64,000 nt of DNA from Planctomycetota bacterium. Lineage in GTDB: Bacteria > Planctomycetota > PUPC01 > DSUN01. Both the position numbers and the translations under genes were made by a program. The stretch is from contig DAOOIT010000005.1 of the NCBI GenBank assembly GCA_035384565.1, positions 72,503 through 136,502 of the forward strand, written 5' to 3'. Positions 1-9,561 of the stretch are shown piece after piece (positions within the stretch are counted from its first letter, which is position 1; each line of letters starts with the position of its first letter). The notes under the pieces are model-generated. The model ran no database searches and was not told the origin of the DNA. It worked only from the letters and a program-made list of their open reading frames with translations.

Positions 1-1965
1 GATGGCGTTCTCGACGATCGGCGCGAGCGCGGCCTCGACGAGGCCTGGGGCCACGAAGTGTTCCTGGAAGAGCTTGAGGGCGTCGCGGTCGTCGCGCGGC
101 TGCACGCCGCGGGTGACGAGCAGGGCCCGGGCCGCGAGCACGGTCGCCGCGTGGCGGTGCCCGCGCTCGAGGGCCTGGGTGGCGCTGGCGAGGTCCACCT
201 CGATCAGGTCGAACACCCCGGCGCTGCATTCGCCCGGGCCGCGGCCGGCCAGCGAGAAGGGCGAGCACGAGCCCCAGTCGTACTGGGGCCCCGAGCAGCA
301 GGCGCAGGCGTCGGCGGCCTCGCGGCGCGGCCGGCCGAACCGCGCGAGCAGCGTTCGCACCGCCTGCCGGCCGCCGGAGTCCAGAAACGCATGGAAGTCG
401 GGGTGCTCGGGCGACCGCTCGAATTCCCCGAGCAACTGGGCGAGGAAGGCGGGCACGTTGCGCGCCGGGATGGCGGTGGTGCCCTCGGCCAGGCGGGTGA
501 GCCCTTCGCCCACGCGGCCGCCGAGCTGCACGACGTAATGTGGAATCAATTGGCCGTCCACCCGCCGCGCGGCGCCGTAGAGGCCGATGTCGCCCACGGG
601 GTGCCGCCCGCAGGCGTTGGGGCAGCCGCTGATGCGGATGCCGAGCGGGCCGAGGCCGTCGAGGTCCAGGCCGTCGCTCGTCAGCGTCTGCTCGATGGCC
701 TGCGCGAGGCCCCGCGACAGGCAGATGCCGAGCCGGCAGGTCGAGGCGCCGGCGCACGCCACGAGTTTGCGCAGCACGGCGGGCCGCGGCTCGGCCAGGC
801 CGAGCGCCGCCAATTCGTCGTGGACCTCGGGCAATTCGTCCTCGGCCACGAACCGCAACAGGCCGTTCTGCTCCTGGGTGGTGAGGAGCAGCCCCTCGCC
901 GTGGCGTTCGACCACGTCGGCCAGGCCGCGCATCGTCTCGGCCCGAATGTCGCCGAGGGGGAACGGGACCTCGACCAGGAACCGCCCGTCCTGCTTCTGC
1001 GGTTGCACGTGGCGGGCGCGCCAGGCCGCGAATGTCTTCGCGGCGGCCGCCGAGGGGCGTGGGGGCCGGGTTCCACGGTGACCCTCGGCGGCGCCAGCGA
1101 AGTCTCGGGGCGGCGGGCACGCGGGCGCCTCCCGCCGCAGAATAGCCATTTCCGCATCGTAGAGCGCGCGAAAGCCGTCGAGGCCGATCTGTTCCAGCAC
1201 GAAGCGCAGGCGCGCGCGGTTGCGGTTCTTGCGGTTGCCGTGTTTGTCGAAGACGCGCTTGACGGCTTCCGCGACCAGGTGGGCTTCGCCGACTGGGACG
1301 AACTCCTCGAGCAGGTCGGCCACGCGGCTCTGGTTGCCCATGCCGCCGCCCACGTAGACGGCGAAGCCGCGCTGCCCGCCCCGCGCGCGGGCGATGAAGC
1401 CCACGTCGTTCACCGTGGCGCTCGCGCAGTCGCGGCCGCACCCGGAGAACGAGAGCTTGAACTTGCGCGGCAGTTGGTACGACAGCGGGTCGGGGAGGAG
1501 AAACTCGGTGACGGCCACAGCGTAGGGCGCGACATTGAAGGTCTCGTGCGGGCACACGCCGGCGTGGGGGCAGGCGGTGATGTTGCGCACGGTGTTGCCG
1601 CCGCCGCCCTTGGTGGCCAGGCCGGCCTGCGCCAGGCCCTCGAGCGCCGGCGCCACATTCGCCAGCGGCACGCGGTGCACCTGGATGTCCTGCCGCGTGG
1701 TCACGTGGAGCGTGCCGTTGCCGTAGCGCTCGGCCGCGTCGGCCATGGCGCGCATCTGGTGGGGCAGCACGCCGCCCGCGGGCACGCGGATGCGGAGCAT
1801 GAAGGTGCCGTTCTCGCGCTGCTCGTAGACGCCCATCGGCACGCGGAAGGCGCGCAGGCGCTCGGGCGCCAGGTCGCCCGCCTGCACCTGGGCGATCATC
1901 TCGCGCAACCTGGCCAGGTCGGCGGCCAGCGATTCGGGAAGCTGGTAGGTGCTCTGTGCTAGCAT
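1..1965 (-). CDS. siroheme [4Fe-4S] sulfite/nitrite reductase (3' end outside window)
   Basis: The frame reads from ATG at 1965 leftwards through 655 codons to the window edge with no stop, so the gene is partial at its C-terminus. It shows the two-half ferredoxin-type sulfite/nitrite reductase architecture. The siroheme/4Fe-4S ligands are visible as C404-x5-C410 (CAGASTC) and C448-x3-C452 (CPNAC). Beyond about residue 580 is a helical tail that looks like a small HEPN-like or TPR-like extension. The family reduces sulfite to sulfide or nitrite to ammonia with six electrons. Here cysH, cysK and metY lie in the same transcript, so sulfite reduction is the more likely job. Its ATG overlaps the stop of the upstream gene (ATGCTAG), which suggests translational coupling. 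Substrate choice is inferred from context only. Confidence 0.9.
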   Translation of the reverse strand, partial: MLAQSTYQLPESLAADLARLREMIAQVQAGDLAPERLRAFRVPMGVYEQRENGTFMLRIRVPAGGVLPHQMRAMADAAERYGNGTLHVTTRQDIQVHRVPLANVAPALEGLAQAGLATKGGGGNTVRNITACPHAGVCPHETFNVAPYAVAVTEFLLPDPLSYQLPRKFKLSFSGCGRDCASATVNDVGFIARARGGQRGFAVYVGGGMGNQSRVADLLEEFVPVGEAHLVAEAVKRVFDKHGNRKNRNRARLRFVLEQIGLDGFRALYDAEMAILRREAPACPPPRDFAGAAEGHRGTRPPRPSAAAAKTFAAWRARHVQPQKQDGRFLVEVPFPLGDIRAETMRGLADVVERHGEGLLLTTQEQNGLLRFVAEDELPEVHDELAALGLAEPRPAVLRKLVACAGASTCRLGICLSRGLAQAIEQTLTSDGLDLDGLGPLGIRISGCPNACGRHPVGDIGLYGAARRVDGQLIPHYVVQLGGRVGEGLTRLAEGTTAIPARNVPAFLAQLLGEFERSPEHPDFHAFLDSGGRQAVRTLLARFGRPRREAADACACCSGPQYDWGSCSPFSLAGRGPGECSAGVFDLIEVDLASATQALERGHRHAATVLAARALLVTRGVQPRDDRDALKLFQEHFVAPGLVEAALAPIVENAI

Positions 1966-2792
1966 GAAGCAAAGTCCTCGGTCATCCGGCCCGGCCCGGC
2001 CTGCCAGGCTTCGAGCATCTGCGCATGGCGCGGGCAGAATTCGCTGCCTTCGAGCTGCGCGGCGAGCATCTCGCGCTGCCAGTGGGCGTTGAAGAGGCGG
2101 CAGCCGGCCTCGTCGCAGAACGGCTCGCCCGTGAACGCATAGAAGAGGGCCTGCATGGCGTAGCCCTTGGCCACCTCGGTGGTGCGCGGGTCCTCGTGCC
2201 GCAGCGCGCGCTCGCCCGGGTCGGCTCCCTCGCCGAGGCCGAGACGGCGCGCGAGGTAGAACGAGCGCTCGCGCGCGGGCGCCTGGACCATCCCCTCGGT
2301 CGAGAGGATCGAGGGGAAGCCGTAGAGGCTCACCCGCGCGTGGTAGCGGCGGTCCGCCTCGTCCCACGTGGCGATGAGGCGTTCCGTGAGCCACAGGTGC
2401 ACGGCGCGCTGATGGCGTTCGGTCTCGGGCAGCACGTTGAAGGCCAGGCGCTGAAGCTCCAGGCCGTCGTAGGTCACGCCCGCGGCGGGCCGGGCGGCGC
2501 CCGTGATGAGGCGCCTCTCGTAGTCGAGTTCGGGCTTCAGCGGGCGCCTCCGCCGCTCGGCCCACGGGCGCATCGGGTCGTGCACGCGCACGCGGCACAG
2601 GTCCTCGGCCAGGCCGGCCAGCGCCTCGTGGCCGCGGGCCGCGAGGAGGGCGTGCTGGAAGACATCCGCGCGCACCTCGACCCGCAGCCACGGCAGCCAG
2701 CGCGCCACGTAAGCGGCCACGGCCGCGGCGTCGAACCACGGCTGGCGCACCCCGTCGTACAGGATCACGTGTTCGGCCCCCGGCGCGGCCAT
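1959..2792 (-). CDS. DUF6775-like conserved protein of the sulfur operon
   Basis: This is a 277-residue soluble protein with no signal peptide or membrane segment. I start it at ATG 2792, where GAGGAG lies 6 nt upstream, rather than at the GTG one codon earlier. The C-terminal part has the signature EVAKGYAMQALFY followed by a Cys-containing stretch (FCDEAGCRLFNAHW) and a terminal CPRH. From memory this resembles proteins catalogued as DUF6775 or putative metallopeptidases in anaerobes; I am not certain of that name and no HExxH motif is visible. It overlaps the sulfite reductase start by 7 nt, so the two are co-translated. A role in maturation or use of the reductase is only a context guess. 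Confidence 0.6.
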   Translation of the reverse strand: MAAPGAEHVILYDGVRQPWFDAAAVAAYVARWLPWLRVEVRADVFQHALLAARGHEALAGLAEDLCRVRVHDPMRPWAERRRRPLKPELDYERRLITGAARPAAGVTYDGLELQRLAFNVLPETERHQRAVHLWLTERLIATWDEADRRYHARVSLYGFPSILSTEGMVQAPARERSFYLARRLGLGEGADPGERALRHEDPRTTEVAKGYAMQALFYAFTGEPFCDEAGCRLFNAHWQREMLAAQLEGSEFCPRHAQMLEAWQAGPGRMTEDFASC

Positions 2793-2820
2793 CACTGTCT
2801 CCTCGGCACCTCGCGCGCGC

Positions 2821-2970
2821 TCACGGCTGCGCCGTGAGAGGCCGGCTGGCCGACGGCTCGGCGGCCGCCGCCCCGGAACCCAGCCGGAGCGACCGGCAGT
2901 GCGAGCAGCAGCCCTGGGCCGCCAGCGCCAGCGTCAGCAGCAGGCCGACACATACGTAGACGAATCTCAT
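2821..2970 (-). CDS. 49-aa lipoprotein-like small protein
   Basis: A very short ORF begins MRFVYVCVGLLLTLALAAQG and then has two cysteines (CCSHC). It has a hydrophobic leader ending near a possible but poor lipobox (AAQGC). AAGGAG sits 7 nt before the ATG at 2970, which favours this start over the overlapping upstream ATG at 2977. The mature peptide is Ser/Ala/Arg rich and has no recognised domain. The stop codon lies in an 8-bp hairpin at 2820-2838 (CTCACGGC/GCCGTGAG, loop TGC). It sits between thi4 and the DUF6775-like gene on the same strand. It could be a real small membrane-anchored protein or a chance ORF with a good ribosome site. Confidence 0.45.
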   Translation of the reverse strand: MRFVYVCVGLLLTLALAAQGCCSHCRSLRLGSGAAAAEPSASRPLTAQP

Positions 2971-3025
2971 CCGACATCTCCTTCGTCGCTGCGGGGCGCC
3001 GCCCGGAGCCCCGGGCAAACCTGTG

Positions 3026-3826
3026 TCACTTCTGCTCGAGCAACGCCGCCACGACCTGGGCGCCGCGCTGGCCCGAGAGCAGCATGGCCCCGAACGTGGG
3101 GCCCATGCGCGGCAGGCCGAAGACGGTGGACACGGCCATGCCGATGGCCACCAGCCCGGGCTGGATTTCGCCCGTGTGCTCGACGACGGCGTCCTCGGAG
3201 CGCTCGACCCACATGGGCGCGCAGCCGGGCAGTTCCAGGAGGCCCCGGTCGGCCAGCGTGCGGCACACCGAGGCGTCGTGGCCCGTGGCGTCCACCACCA
3301 CGCGGGCCTCCATGGCCACGGGGTCCACGCACGTGATCTCGCGGGGCATCGCCTGCACGGGCGTCCAGTTGATCACCACGCCGGCCACGCGGCCGCCCTC
3401 GCGCAGCACCACGTCGTCCACGCTCGTGAGGTTGGCGAACTTCACGCCGGCGTCGCAGGCGGCGCCGATGAGCTTCGAGCAGGCGTGCGGCCCGTCGGCC
3501 ACGTGCAGGCCGGGGCTCACGCGGGTGTGCGGCACGCCGAGCGCGTCGAGCACCTGGTCGGCGGGCTCGCGCACGGTGACCTTGTTCATCAGGTAGCCGC
3601 CGATCCAGAAGCCGCCGCCGAGGTAGTTGTTGCGCTCGACGATGAGCACCTTGCGCCCCTGCTCGGCGAGCAGCTTGCCGCACATGAGGCCGCTGGGGCC
3701 GGCGCCGGCGATCAGCACGTCGCTCTCGACGTAGGTCTCGAGCTGCTGCGCGAAGGCGCGGACGATGGCCCGCGTGACATCTTTCTCGCCCGCCTGACTG
3801 AAGATGGGGGCGGCGTGGTCAGCCAT
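3026..3826 (-). CDS. thi4: Thi4-family thiazole synthase with active-site Cys
   Basis: A 266-residue FAD/NAD-binding protein of the Thi4 family, which makes the thiazole half of thiamine from NAD and glycine plus sulfur. The dinucleotide fold is GAGPSG at residues 41-46, followed by ERNNYLGGGFWIGG. The loop that carries the sulfur-donor position reads TCVDPVAMEA with Cys at 166, then VVVDATGHD. In yeast and plant enzymes this position is the suicidal Cys (CMDP); in methanogen sulfide-dependent enzymes it is His. The start at 3826 has AAGGAG upstream. It lies in a sulfide-producing operon, so either sulfur source is conceivable. Length is normal for the family. Confidence 0.88.
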   Translation of the reverse strand: MADHAAPIFSQAGEKDVTRAIVRAFAQQLETYVESDVLIAGAGPSGLMCGKLLAEQGRKVLIVERNNYLGGGFWIGGYLMNKVTVREPADQVLDALGVPHTRVSPGLHVADGPHACSKLIGAACDAGVKFANLTSVDDVVLREGGRVAGVVINWTPVQAMPREITCVDPVAMEARVVVDATGHDASVCRTLADRGLLELPGCAPMWVERSEDAVVEHTGEIQPGLVAIGMAVSTVFGLPRMGPTFGAMLLSGQRGAQVVAALLEQK

Positions 3827-3856
3827 GCGATCGGTCTCCTTATCGCGTAGAGAGCC

Positions 3857-3924
3857 GCTCGTGGCCCCGCTTTAGCGTAGCCCTGGGCCGGGAAAGGGCC
3901 GCGCCGACGCGCGGGGCCACGAGC
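3857..3924. repeat. 14-bp perfect inverted repeat between metY and thi4
   Basis: The arms at 3857-3870 (GCTCGTGGCCCCGC) and 3911-3924 (GCGGGGCCACGAGC) are exact reverse complements separated by 40 nt. They fill most of the 113-nt gap between metY and thi4 and could form a large stem in the operon mRNA. No T tract follows, so a terminator is not obvious. It may be a dispersed repeat rather than a regulatory element. Confidence 0.6.
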
Positions 3925-3939
3925 ACAGCTCGGTGTTTC

Positions 3940-5244
3940 TCACTCCTGCGACGCGCGCAGGGCCTGGTCGAGATCGGCCAGGATGTCCTCGATCTCCTCG
4001 ATGCCCACCGACAGGCGCACGTACTCGGGCGTCACGCCCGTCCGCGCCTGCTCCTCGGGGGTGAGCTGCGAGTGGGTGGTCGTTGCCGGGTGAATGATGA
4101 GCGACTTGGCGTCGCCGATGTTGGCCAGGTGGCTGAAGAGCCGGACGCGGTTGATGAGCTTCTTGCCGGCCTCTTTGCCGCCCTGGATGCCGAAGCCCAC
4201 GATGGCGCCGGCGCCGCGCGGGAGGTACCGGCGCGCGCGGGCATGGTCGGGGTGGCTCGGCAGGCCGGGGTAGTTCACCCACGCCACGGCGGGGTGTTTC
4301 GAGAGGAATTCGGCCACCGCCTGGGCGTTGCGCGCGTGGCGCTCCATGCGCAGAGGCAGCGTCTCGACGCCGAGCAGGGTGAGGAACGCGCCGAAGGGGC
4401 TCTGGCAGCCGCCCGTGTCGCGCAGCCAGTGGGTGCGGATGTGGATGATGTAGGCGATGTTGCCCACGGGCCGCAGGGCTTCCTCGAGCACGACGCCGTG
4501 GTAGGCGGGGTCGGGGGCGCAGAGCTCGGGCCACTTGCCCGGGTTGGCCGCCCAGGGGAACCGCCCGCTGTCCACAATCGCGCCGCCGATGTGCACGCCG
4601 TGGCCGGCGAGGAACTTGGTGGTGGAGTAGACCACGATGTCGAAGCCGTGCTCGATGGGGCGGAAGAGGGCCGGCGTGAGCACGGTGTTGTCAATGATCG
4701 CGGGCAGGCCGTGCTGGTGCGCGAGGCCGGTGATCTGGCGGTAGTCGGGCACGTCGTTCTTGGGGTTGCCGGGCGTCTCGAGGTAGACGGCGCGGGTGTT
4801 CTCGTCCACCAGGGCGCTCAGGGTCTCGGGCTGGGCGGGGTCGAAGAAGCGCACCTCGACGCCGAGCTTGGGGAAGGTCTGGGTGAACAGCGTCCAGGTG
4901 CCGCCGTAGAGGCTGGTGGCGGAGAGGAAGTTCTGGCCGGCGTGGGTGAGGGTGAGGATGGCGGCGGTGATGGCGGCCTGGCCGCTGGCGAAGACGAGGC
5001 CGGCGGCGCCGCCGTCGAGGGCGGCGAGGCGCTTCTCGAGCACGTCGTTGGTCGGGTTCATCAGGCGGCTGTAGATGTTGCCGAACTCTCGGAGGGCGAA
5101 GAGGTCGGCGGCGCGCTCGGTGCTCTTGAAGCAGTAGCTGGTGGTGGCATAGATGGGCACGGCGCGGGCCGTGGTCGTGGGGTCGGGTTCCTGCCCCGCG
5201 TGGAGGGCGAGGGTGCCGAGACCTGGGGTGCGCTCAGCGGTCAT
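3940..5244 (-). CDS. metY: O-acetylhomoserine sulfhydrylase (Cys/Met metabolism PLP enzyme)
   Basis: A 434-residue PLP enzyme that, in this family, joins sulfide to O-acetylhomoserine to give homocysteine. The PLP lysine is K210 in the motif YSTTKFLAGHG. The YSRLMNPT region near 58-65 and the SGQAA turn near 87-91 are typical. I start at ATG 5244 (MTAERTPG), which has GGAG 6 nt upstream; longer versions reach into the previous gene without family similarity. The start overlaps the stop of the PEP-CTERM gene by 11 nt. The acetyl versus succinyl donor cannot be read from sequence, but the length and motifs match the MetY branch better than MetB/MetC. Confidence 0.9.
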   Translation of the reverse strand: MTAERTPGLGTLALHAGQEPDPTTTARAVPIYATTSYCFKSTERAADLFALREFGNIYSRLMNPTNDVLEKRLAALDGGAAGLVFASGQAAITAAILTLTHAGQNFLSATSLYGGTWTLFTQTFPKLGVEVRFFDPAQPETLSALVDENTRAVYLETPGNPKNDVPDYRQITGLAHQHGLPAIIDNTVLTPALFRPIEHGFDIVVYSTTKFLAGHGVHIGGAIVDSGRFPWAANPGKWPELCAPDPAYHGVVLEEALRPVGNIAYIIHIRTHWLRDTGGCQSPFGAFLTLLGVETLPLRMERHARNAQAVAEFLSKHPAVAWVNYPGLPSHPDHARARRYLPRGAGAIVGFGIQGGKEAGKKLINRVRLFSHLANIGDAKSLIIHPATTTHSQLTPEEQARTGVTPEYVRLSVGIEEIEDILADLDQALRASQE

Positions 5245-6118
5245 GGTGGTCTCCATTGGGGCGGCTGGCTCGGCGGCGTCGGCGCCAGGCGGCGAACGCC
5301 AGGCCGGCGGCGACGAGCGTGCCGGTGGCTGGCTCCGGGATTGCGTCTTCCTCGAGCACACGGGCAATCTGCGTGCGGAAGATGAGGAACTCCTGGTGGC
5401 CACCGGGGCCTTCGCCGCTGTACGCGAAGGGGTTGTTGAAAGTGAGGGGGTTCTTGTTGTACCACATCCAGCGCGAGTTGGAGGAGATGCCCTGGATGAT
5501 CCAGGAGTTCACGCCCTGGAAGCCGGGGAAGTCGTTGTAGTCGCCGAGCGCCAGGGCGCCGACGCCGGGGTTGTTGCTCGGCATCATGCCGAACTCGTCC
5601 ACCCAGCCGATGCTGGTGCCCGCCACGCCGGCTTCTGCGTTGGCGATCGCGATCTGGCTGTTGATGAGCGGGAGGTCGGCCACGGTCAGCGTGTCGCCCT
5701 CGATGTAGGAGTTGCGGTTGATTCCCGTGGCGAAGACCTGCCAGGTGCCGGTGCCGCTGAGCAGCGGGCCGTTGGGGAGCTGGAAGCCCGCCAGCGCGCC
5801 CTGGTAGCTGTTCTTGTCGCTCCAAGCCACCAGGTACACGTAGTCCAGCACCGAGGGCAGGGTCAACTGGTAGCGTTCCGGCCCTACCCCGGGGTTGGTG
5901 TAGGGGGGGACGGAGGGTCCGGCGAAGAGGACGGGCGGGCCGGTGAAGATCTCGCCGGCCGTCACGTTGCGAATGCCGCCGAAGTACGAGGTCATCTGCG
6001 TGGCGTCGCCGAAGCCGAAGCCGTAGGCGTTGTCCGCCGTGATCACCACGTCAATCTGCACCGCCCAGGCCGTGCACGCGAGGAATGCGGCCAGCATACC
6101 CAGTAGCGCCCGCCTCAT
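5234..6118 (-). CDS. PEP-CTERM sorting-domain exported protein
   Basis: A 294-residue secreted protein. It has an N-terminal signal peptide (MRRALLGMLAAFLACTAWA) and ends in a PEP-CTERM tail: PEPATG, a short hydrophobic helix, then an Arg cluster (RRRRR). Such tails are recognised by exosortases and anchor proteins to exopolysaccharide. The middle is Asn/Gly/Tyr rich with no recognised enzyme domain. The start at 6118 has AAGGAG 8 nt upstream and overlaps the ThiF stop as ATGA. The end overlaps metY by 11 nt. Its place inside a cytoplasmic sulfur operon is odd, because the neighbours have no surface role. No exosortase is in the window. Confidence 0.88.
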   Translation of the reverse strand: MRRALLGMLAAFLACTAWAVQIDVVITADNAYGFGFGDATQMTSYFGGIRNVTAGEIFTGPPVLFAGPSVPPYTNPGVGPERYQLTLPSVLDYVYLVAWSDKNSYQGALAGFQLPNGPLLSGTGTWQVFATGINRNSYIEGDTLTVADLPLINSQIAIANAEAGVAGTSIGWVDEFGMMPSNNPGVGALALGDYNDFPGFQGVNSWIIQGISSNSRWMWYNKNPLTFNNPFAYSGEGPGGHQEFLIFRTQIARVLEEDAIPEPATGTLVAAGLAFAAWRRRRRASRPNGDHHDR

Positions 6119-7023
6119 GTCAGACACTCCTTTCTTTCCCCTTCCGGTGGAATGCCGGCCCTTGAGGTCTCGTTCGGCCAGGGCCGCGCCCGTCGGGCGG
6201 CCCCCGTTTCGTCGCCGCGCGCAGCGCAGCAGGGGGCCTCGCGGGATTCGGCCGCGTCGCGGCTCGCGGGGCTGCCGCCGCACAGGGCGCAGGCGGGGCG
6301 GACGGCTCGCGGCGCGCGGAGGAAGCTCCAGTCGAGGGCATCCACCACGAGCGTCGCGTGGGTGAGCAGGTCGCCGAGGCCGAGCAGCAGTTTGAGGGCC
6401 TCGGTGGCCTGGAGGGCGCCCAGTGTGCCGGCCAGCGGCCCGAGGATGCCGGCCTGGCCGCAGGTGGGCACGGCCTCGGGCGGCGGGGGCTCGGGCAGGA
6501 AGCAGCGGTAGCAGGGGTTGCCCTCGCCGGGCAGCACGGTCAGGAGCTGCCCCTCGAACTGCACGCAGGCGGCGGAGACGAGGGGCACGCGCTCGAGCCA
6601 GCAGGCGTCGGCGACGGCGAAGCGGGTGGCGAAGGTGTCGCTGCCGTCGAGAACCACGCTGTGCCCTCGCACAAGATGGCGGGCGTTCCGGGCGTCCAGG
6701 CGGAGCGGCAGCGCGCGCACCCGGCAGTCGGGGTTGATCCGGGCCGCCGCTTCGGCGGCCGAGAGGGCCTTCGGGCGGCCCACGTCGGGCGTGCCGTGCG
6801 CGATCTGGCGGTTGAGGTTCGAGAGGTCCACGGAGTCGCTGTCCACCAGGGTGATCTGGCCGACTCCCGCGGCGGCGAGATAGAGGAGCGCGGGCGAGCC
6901 GAGGCCGCCGGCGCCCACGAGGAGGACGCGCGCGGCGAGGAGGCGCTCCTGGCCGGCGCCGCCGACGCCGGGCAGCAGGAGATGGCGCGAGTAGCGCTCG
7001 GTTTGCTCCGCGGTGAACGGCAC
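6115..7023 (-). CDS. ThiF/MoeB/HesA-type adenylyltransferase
   Basis: A 302-residue E1-like enzyme that, in its family, adenylates the C-terminal Gly-Gly of a ubiquitin-like sulfur carrier. The nucleotide loop is GAGGLG at 37-42, with R72 in the NRQ motif. Zinc ligands are C171-x2-C174 and C245-x2-C248, and the PTCGQAGILGPL segment carries C188. GTG at 7023 is chosen because AGGAG precedes it and homology begins at PFTAEQTERYSRH. The C-terminal 50 residues are Ala/Arg rich and lack similarity. No rhodanese domain is fused. No ThiS/MoaD-like partner is seen in the window, so the carrier must be encoded elsewhere or was lost. Confidence 0.85.
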   Translation of the reverse strand: MPFTAEQTERYSRHLLLPGVGGAGQERLLAARVLLVGAGGLGSPALLYLAAAGVGQITLVDSDSVDLSNLNRQIAHGTPDVGRPKALSAAEAAARINPDCRVRALPLRLDARNARHLVRGHSVVLDGSDTFATRFAVADACWLERVPLVSAACVQFEGQLLTVLPGEGNPCYRCFLPEPPPPEAVPTCGQAGILGPLAGTLGALQATEALKLLLGLGDLLTHATLVVDALDWSFLRAPRAVRPACALCGGSPASRDAAESREAPCCAARGDETGAARRARPWPNETSRAGIPPEGERKECLT

Positions 7024-7037
7024 GAGGGGGCTCCTGG

Positions 7038-8023
<986 letters not shown>

Positions 8024-8027
<4 letters not shown>

Positions 8028-8797
8028 TCGGTTCTCCTCTGCCGCCCGTTGGGCACGACCCAGCCGAGGCGCTCGTAGCAGGCGCGCGCCGCGGGAGTCG
8101 TGAGAAACTCCATGAACCGCCTCGCCGCCTCGGGCTGGCGCGCGAAGCGCAGGAGCCCGATGCCGGTGCCCCGGTGCACCTGCTGGGCTTCGGGCAATTC
8201 GACGATCTCGATGCGCCCCGGGGCCAGGTGGGCGAAGGCGGACCAGCCGAACGCCGCGTCCACCTTGCCGCCGGCCACGGCCTCGACGATGGCGATGCAG
8301 CCGTTGGCGCGGAAGGTGATGTTGCGCCGAATCCCCTCCACGAGGCCCAGGCGCGTGGCCACGTCCTCCCACAGGCCCTTCAGGCAGTCGAGCACCGAGA
8401 TGCCCACGCGCACGCCGGCGCGGGCCAGGTCCTGCACGGTCCGCACGTTTTTCGGGTTGCCGGCGGGGACGATGATGGCCGACCTGCGGCACGCAATGGT
8501 GCGCCGCTCTCCCGTTGCGACAATGCCTCGCACCTCGCCATCATCGAGCAGGAACTCGGCCCCGCCGATCGCCAGGTCGTGCACGCCGGCCTCGGCGATC
8601 TCGTCGAGGAAGTCGTGGCGGCCGTTCTGGCCCGCGGCCTCCTCGGCCACGGGCTGCGCGCAGTGGCGGCTGCACACGCTGACGGCCACGCGGATGCCCG
8701 AGTTGCGCTCGAAGAGGCGCGCGGCCTCCTCGAGCGGCGCGGCGCACGCGCGCGCCGAGAAGACCTTCAGGGTGGTTTCGCTGGCTTGCGCTGTCAT
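8024..8797 (-). CDS. cytoplasmic periplasmic-binding-protein-like (ModA-like) protein, Cys-rich
   Basis: A 257-residue type-2 binding-protein fold similar to molybdate/sulfate binders (FSARACAAPLEEAARLFE, then SAIIVPAGNPKNVRTVQDLA). It begins MTAQASETTLKVFSA with no signal peptide, so it should stay in the cytoplasm. GGAGG is 5 nt before the ATG at 8797. It has about seven cysteines, including the SVCSRHC cluster. No ABC permease or ATPase is adjacent. It lies between cysH and cysK and is coupled to cysK by ATGA. It may sense a sulfur oxyanion or metal, or act in a non-transport role; this is inference. Confidence 0.75.
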
Positions 8798-8828
8798 CCC
8801 GGCCTCCAAGTGCCTGACCGCCTGCGGG

Positions 8829-9545
8829 TCAGATCTGGTAGTTGCCCTTCAAGGGGCGGGTGTGGATGCCGCACTCGCCGCCGCACTTGCTGGTGCCGAT
8901 CCAGCGGCCGGCGCGTTCGTCGGGGCTGCTGCTGATGTGGGTGCAGGGGGCGCACCCCAGCGAGCGGTAGCCCTTGAGGTACAGGGGGTTGACCGGCACG
9001 CGGTGGAGGGCCAGGTACTGCCAGATCTCGCGCTCGTACCAGATGAGGATCGGGTTGAGCTTGAGGAGGCCCTGGTCGCGTTCCTCGATCTCCTGGAAGT
9101 CGGTGCGCGTGCGCCCCTCGGTGCAGCGCAGGCCGGTCACCCAGCACGTCACGCCCATCTCCTCGATGGCGCGGCGGGTGGGCTGGACCTTCAGGATGTC
9201 GCAGCAGCGGTCGGGCTCGGTGGCATAGAGCTTGTCCGGGATCGGCTCGTTGTTCTCGAAGACGCGCAGTTCGGGGTAACGGGCCACCTCTTCGCGCATG
9301 AACTGCTTGGTCTCGGCCGGCTTGAAGCGGGTGGTGACCACGAAGCCGCGGATGGCGGGGCTCACGCGCTTGGCCAGGTGCCACACCACGCTGGAGTCCT
9401 TGCCCAGGCTGTTGGCCACGACGAGGCCGTCGCCGAACTCCTTGTGCGCCCACTCGATGAGGTCGAGCGAGCGCTCGACCTTCTCGGCGAAGTTCAAGCC
9501 GTCCACCAGCGCCTTGATGTCTTCTTGCACCGCCGCCACGGCCAT
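8829..9545 (-). CDS. cysH: adenylylsulfate (APS-type) reductase
   Basis: A 238-residue thioredoxin/glutaredoxin-dependent reductase that converts APS (or PAPS) to sulfite. The nucleotide loop is SLGKDSS at 46-52. The Cys pairs C114-C115 and C198-x2-C201 match the [4Fe-4S] ligands of APS-type enzymes. The catalytic Cys is C225 in the C-terminal ECGIH motif, preceded by C221. The start at 9545 has AAGGAG 7 nt upstream. No ATP sulfurylase or APS kinase is in the window; these may lie beyond the left edge. APS over PAPS is inferred from the iron-sulfur cysteines. Confidence 0.93.
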   Translation of the reverse strand: MAVAAVQEDIKALVDGLNFAEKVERSLDLIEWAHKEFGDGLVVANSLGKDSSVVWHLAKRVSPAIRGFVVTTRFKPAETKQFMREEVARYPELRVFENNEPIPDKLYATEPDRCCDILKVQPTRRAIEEMGVTCWVTGLRCTEGRTRTDFQEIEERDQGLLKLNPILIWYEREIWQYLALHRVPVNPLYLKGYRSLGCAPCTHISSSPDERAGRWIGTSKCGGECGIHTRPLKGNYQI

Positions 9546-9561
9546 ACGTCAGCTCCTTTGC

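Noticed and set aside
58..1962. 634-codon plus-strand frame over the siroheme reductase
   Set aside because: The minus strand encodes the iron-sulfur motifs CAGASTC and CPNAC and has no stop across the window edge; the plus frame has no family feature.
3827..3939. TPP or SAM riboswitch before thi4 or metY
   Set aside because: The leader shows only an inverted repeat; no CTGAGA or SAM-box pattern was seen.
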